A DNA stretch of 6,685 nt from Calditrichaceae bacterium (GTDB lineage: Bacteria > Calditrichota > Calditrichia > Calditrichales > Calditrichaceae): assembly GCA_030622395.1 (NCBI GenBank), contig JAUXGF010000161.1:1-6685 (forward strand), written 5' to 3'. Of the stretch, positions 5,375 through 6,685 are shown piece after piece. The notes under the pieces are model-generated. The model did not search any database, had not been told where the DNA came from, and saw nothing but the letters and a program-made list of their open reading frames with translations. The translations under genes were made by a program, and so were the position numbers. Within the stretch, counting starts at the first letter, position 1, and each line of letters opens with the position of its first letter.

Positions 5375-6685
5375 TTACAACTCTTTTTTGAGCATTTGTA
5401 TAATATGATCTAAAACATCATTCATGGCGCCAACGCCCACATTCAAGTGGTAACACTTTGCAGACTGGAATAATTTGCGGAACGAGCGTTTTTGCAATTC
5501 AATGCGCTCCGGCGACTTTAATAATAAATGCGGATTATAGAATGCCTGGTTGCCGGTCGCTCCCTGTTGAACAGAACCGCTGCTAAATCCGGATTCAAGA
5601 ATTTGAACGGCGTCTTCCGCATCCATTTCCACCAAAGGCTGACCAATAGGATCGTTCTTTAAAATAAAAACGGAACGGATATCAATGCGTTTTACATGCT
5701 TGCGCATACCGCCGAACCAGTAAGGATCAAGCATAGCTGCGGAAGCTTTCGACGCTTCGTAACAGTATGGATATCCGCGGTCTAAAATGCAGTCGTCATT
5801 TATCTGGCAGGTTTGATTTTTACACTTTTCCTTGTTTGTTACAACATTTTCGCATTTGCTGCGGTCAAACAGTTCGGCAAATTTATCAACAATGCCCGCC
5901 GCATTAGTCGGCATATATAATTTTCGTTCCGGGTTGTCCGCCGCTGCATAGCCGCCGCCATAGCGTACAAAAAGCAGATCATTGGAATGCATAGCTACGT
6001 CGTCTTTTTGCAGTAAATTATAAAAGATGTCCGTTTTCTTTGTACCCTTAGGGCCGATTAAAACAAACCCGGCGCCTTGATAATCCGCCGACATGCCGCG
6101 CACAGCGTGAAGATCAAACAACCGTTCCCCAACGTCTGTAACCAATCCCAACGCCAGGCTGCGTAATGAGGCGTAATAATTTGTATTGAATAAAATTCCT
6201 GTTTTAGTATCGGAATTATAAAAGGCATAAGGCTGCCTGCCTACCGCTCCATCCACTGCGTAAATAATTCCATGCGGTTCCAAGTCGGCTTCAAGCTGCG
6301 CCGGATACCAGTTTTCCACCCAGAAATCATAAAGATGACCGTTGTTTGTCCGCAGTTGAACAACCATGCCGTTAATATTAGCGTTCCATTCAAAATAATT
6401 ATCATATTTTAATTGGGCTTCAGCTTCAGCTACAAGAGCATCGCGCTTTTCAACGTCAAGCGCCGAATCCACAGGAACCATTTGTTTAATCTTAGTGCGG
6501 GTGTTATTCAAAGAAACATACTTAACTTTTGAAGGCGTTTTTAACTTGCCTAAAGCTTTAATGATTCGCGTCATTCCTTTTTCAATATTTTCCATAGATG
6601 TGGCATAAGAAATTCGGATATAATCATCAGATCCGAAAGCGGCGCCCGGCACTAAGGCTACTTTTGCTTCCTTCAGCAAATAGTA
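5375..6685 (-). CDS. Aspartate aminotransferase C-terminus fused to a degenerate PEPCK-like domain (5' partial)
   Basis: The frame is open to the window edge; a TTG at 6679 is not a start, since the preceding codons (Tyr-Tyr) continue the same domain. Counting from that TTG as residue 1, residues 1-44 are the end of a class I aminotransferase: LLKEAKVALVPGAAFG, then YIRISYATSMENIEKGM. R22 matches the conserved substrate-carboxylate Arg (R386 of E. coli AspC). A linker (45-70) leads to a domain like the neighbouring PEPCK: LHAVRG (190-195) for its LHSGS, GFVLIGPKGTKKTD (204-217) as P-loop, HSNDLLFVRYGGG (231-243) for QDDILFLRDDG, and VFILKNDPIGQPLVEMDAED (337-356) for its IFAFITRRNTIMPF region. 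The P-loop Gly before Lys is Lys214, the first Asp of DD is Asn233, and the catalytic Lys equivalent is missing (Leu172/Arg173). A five-cysteine insert occupies 276-306. The domain may be a pseudoenzyme or a partner of the downstream PEPCK; the aminotransferase core lies outside the window. Confidence 0.8.
   Translation of the reverse strand, partial: YYLLKEAKVALVPGAAFGSDDYIRISYATSMENIEKGMTRIIKALGKLKTPSKVKYVSLNNTRTKIKQMVPVDSALDVEKRDALVAEAEAQLKYDNYFEWNANINGMVVQLRTNNGHLYDFWVENWYPAQLEADLEPHGIIYAVDGAVGRQPYAFYNSDTKTGILFNTNYYASLRSLALGLVTDVGERLFDLHAVRGMSADYQGAGFVLIGPKGTKKTDIFYNLLQKDDVAMHSNDLLFVRYGGGYAAADNPERKLYMPTNAAGIVDKFAELFDRSKCENVVTNKEKCKNQTCQINDDCILDRGYPYCYEASKASAAMLDPYWFGGMRKHVKRIDIRSVFILKNDPIGQPLVEMDAEDAVQILESGFSSGSVQQGATGNQAFYNPHLLLKSPERIELQKRSFRKLFQSAKCYHLNVGVGAMNDVLDHIIQMLKKEL

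Noticed and set aside
5375..6475. HPr kinase/phosphorylase identity for the fused P-loop domain
   Set aside because: HPr kinases share this P-loop superfamily, but the order of landmarks (LHAVRG, P-loop, HSNDLLFVR, VFILKNDPIGQPL) follows the adjacent PEPCK more closely.
6677..6679. TTG as the start codon of the fusion gene
   Set aside because: The frame continues to the window edge and the codons before it read Tyr-Tyr, which extends the aminotransferase helix (YLLKEAKVALVPG). The gene is truncated by the window.

Overview
The window looks like a piece of an AT-rich bacterial chromosome, probably from an uncultured lineage. All supported genes lie on the minus strand, use the standard bacterial code (TGA ends one gene at 1881-1883), and several have AGGA or AAGGGG ribosome sites. 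The spacers carry short degenerate repeats with an 8-base period and imperfect inverted repeats. I associate such spacers with metagenome-derived candidate phyla, but the phylum cannot be fixed from sequence alone. No rRNA, tRNA, CRISPR array, transposase or phage gene is visible.

In transcription order, from the high-coordinate end: (1) 6685-5375 is the 3' part of a gene that runs in from outside the window. It encodes the C-terminus of a class I aspartate aminotransferase, joined in one frame to a domain resembling ATP-dependent phosphoenolpyruvate carboxykinase (PEPCK) but with altered catalytic motifs. (2) 5322-3481, 52 bp downstream, is a second, divergent but apparently catalytically intact PEPCK (pckA). 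(3) 3480-3170 is a spacer filled by a long imperfect inverted repeat built partly of 8-base units. (4) 3169-3020 encodes a 49-residue basic protein with a strong ribosome site. (5) 3019-2709 is an AT-rich spacer with a 10-bp hairpin, a second inverted repeat and an AT-rich simple repeat. (6) 2708-1881 is a HEAT-repeat protein resembling AlkC/AlkD DNA alkylation repair proteins. It overlaps (7) 1936-773, a radical SAM protein of the spore-photoproduct-lyase-like family ending in a helix-hairpin-helix. (8) 772-535 is a spacer with a roughly 160-bp inverted-repeat element. (9) 534-73 encodes a small four-helix membrane protein of unknown role.

Two functional groups stand out. The first is metabolic: the aminotransferase makes oxaloacetate from aspartate and PEPCK turns oxaloacetate into phosphoenolpyruvate, so the fusion plus the adjacent intact PEPCK suggests a dedicated aspartate-to-PEP route, with the degenerate PEPCK-like domain as partner, scaffold or regulator. 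The second is an overlapping pair that looks like DNA repair: an alkylation-repair-type HEAT protein and a radical SAM enzyme with its own putative DNA-binding motif. The fusion with a degenerate PEPCK copy is the most unusual feature here.
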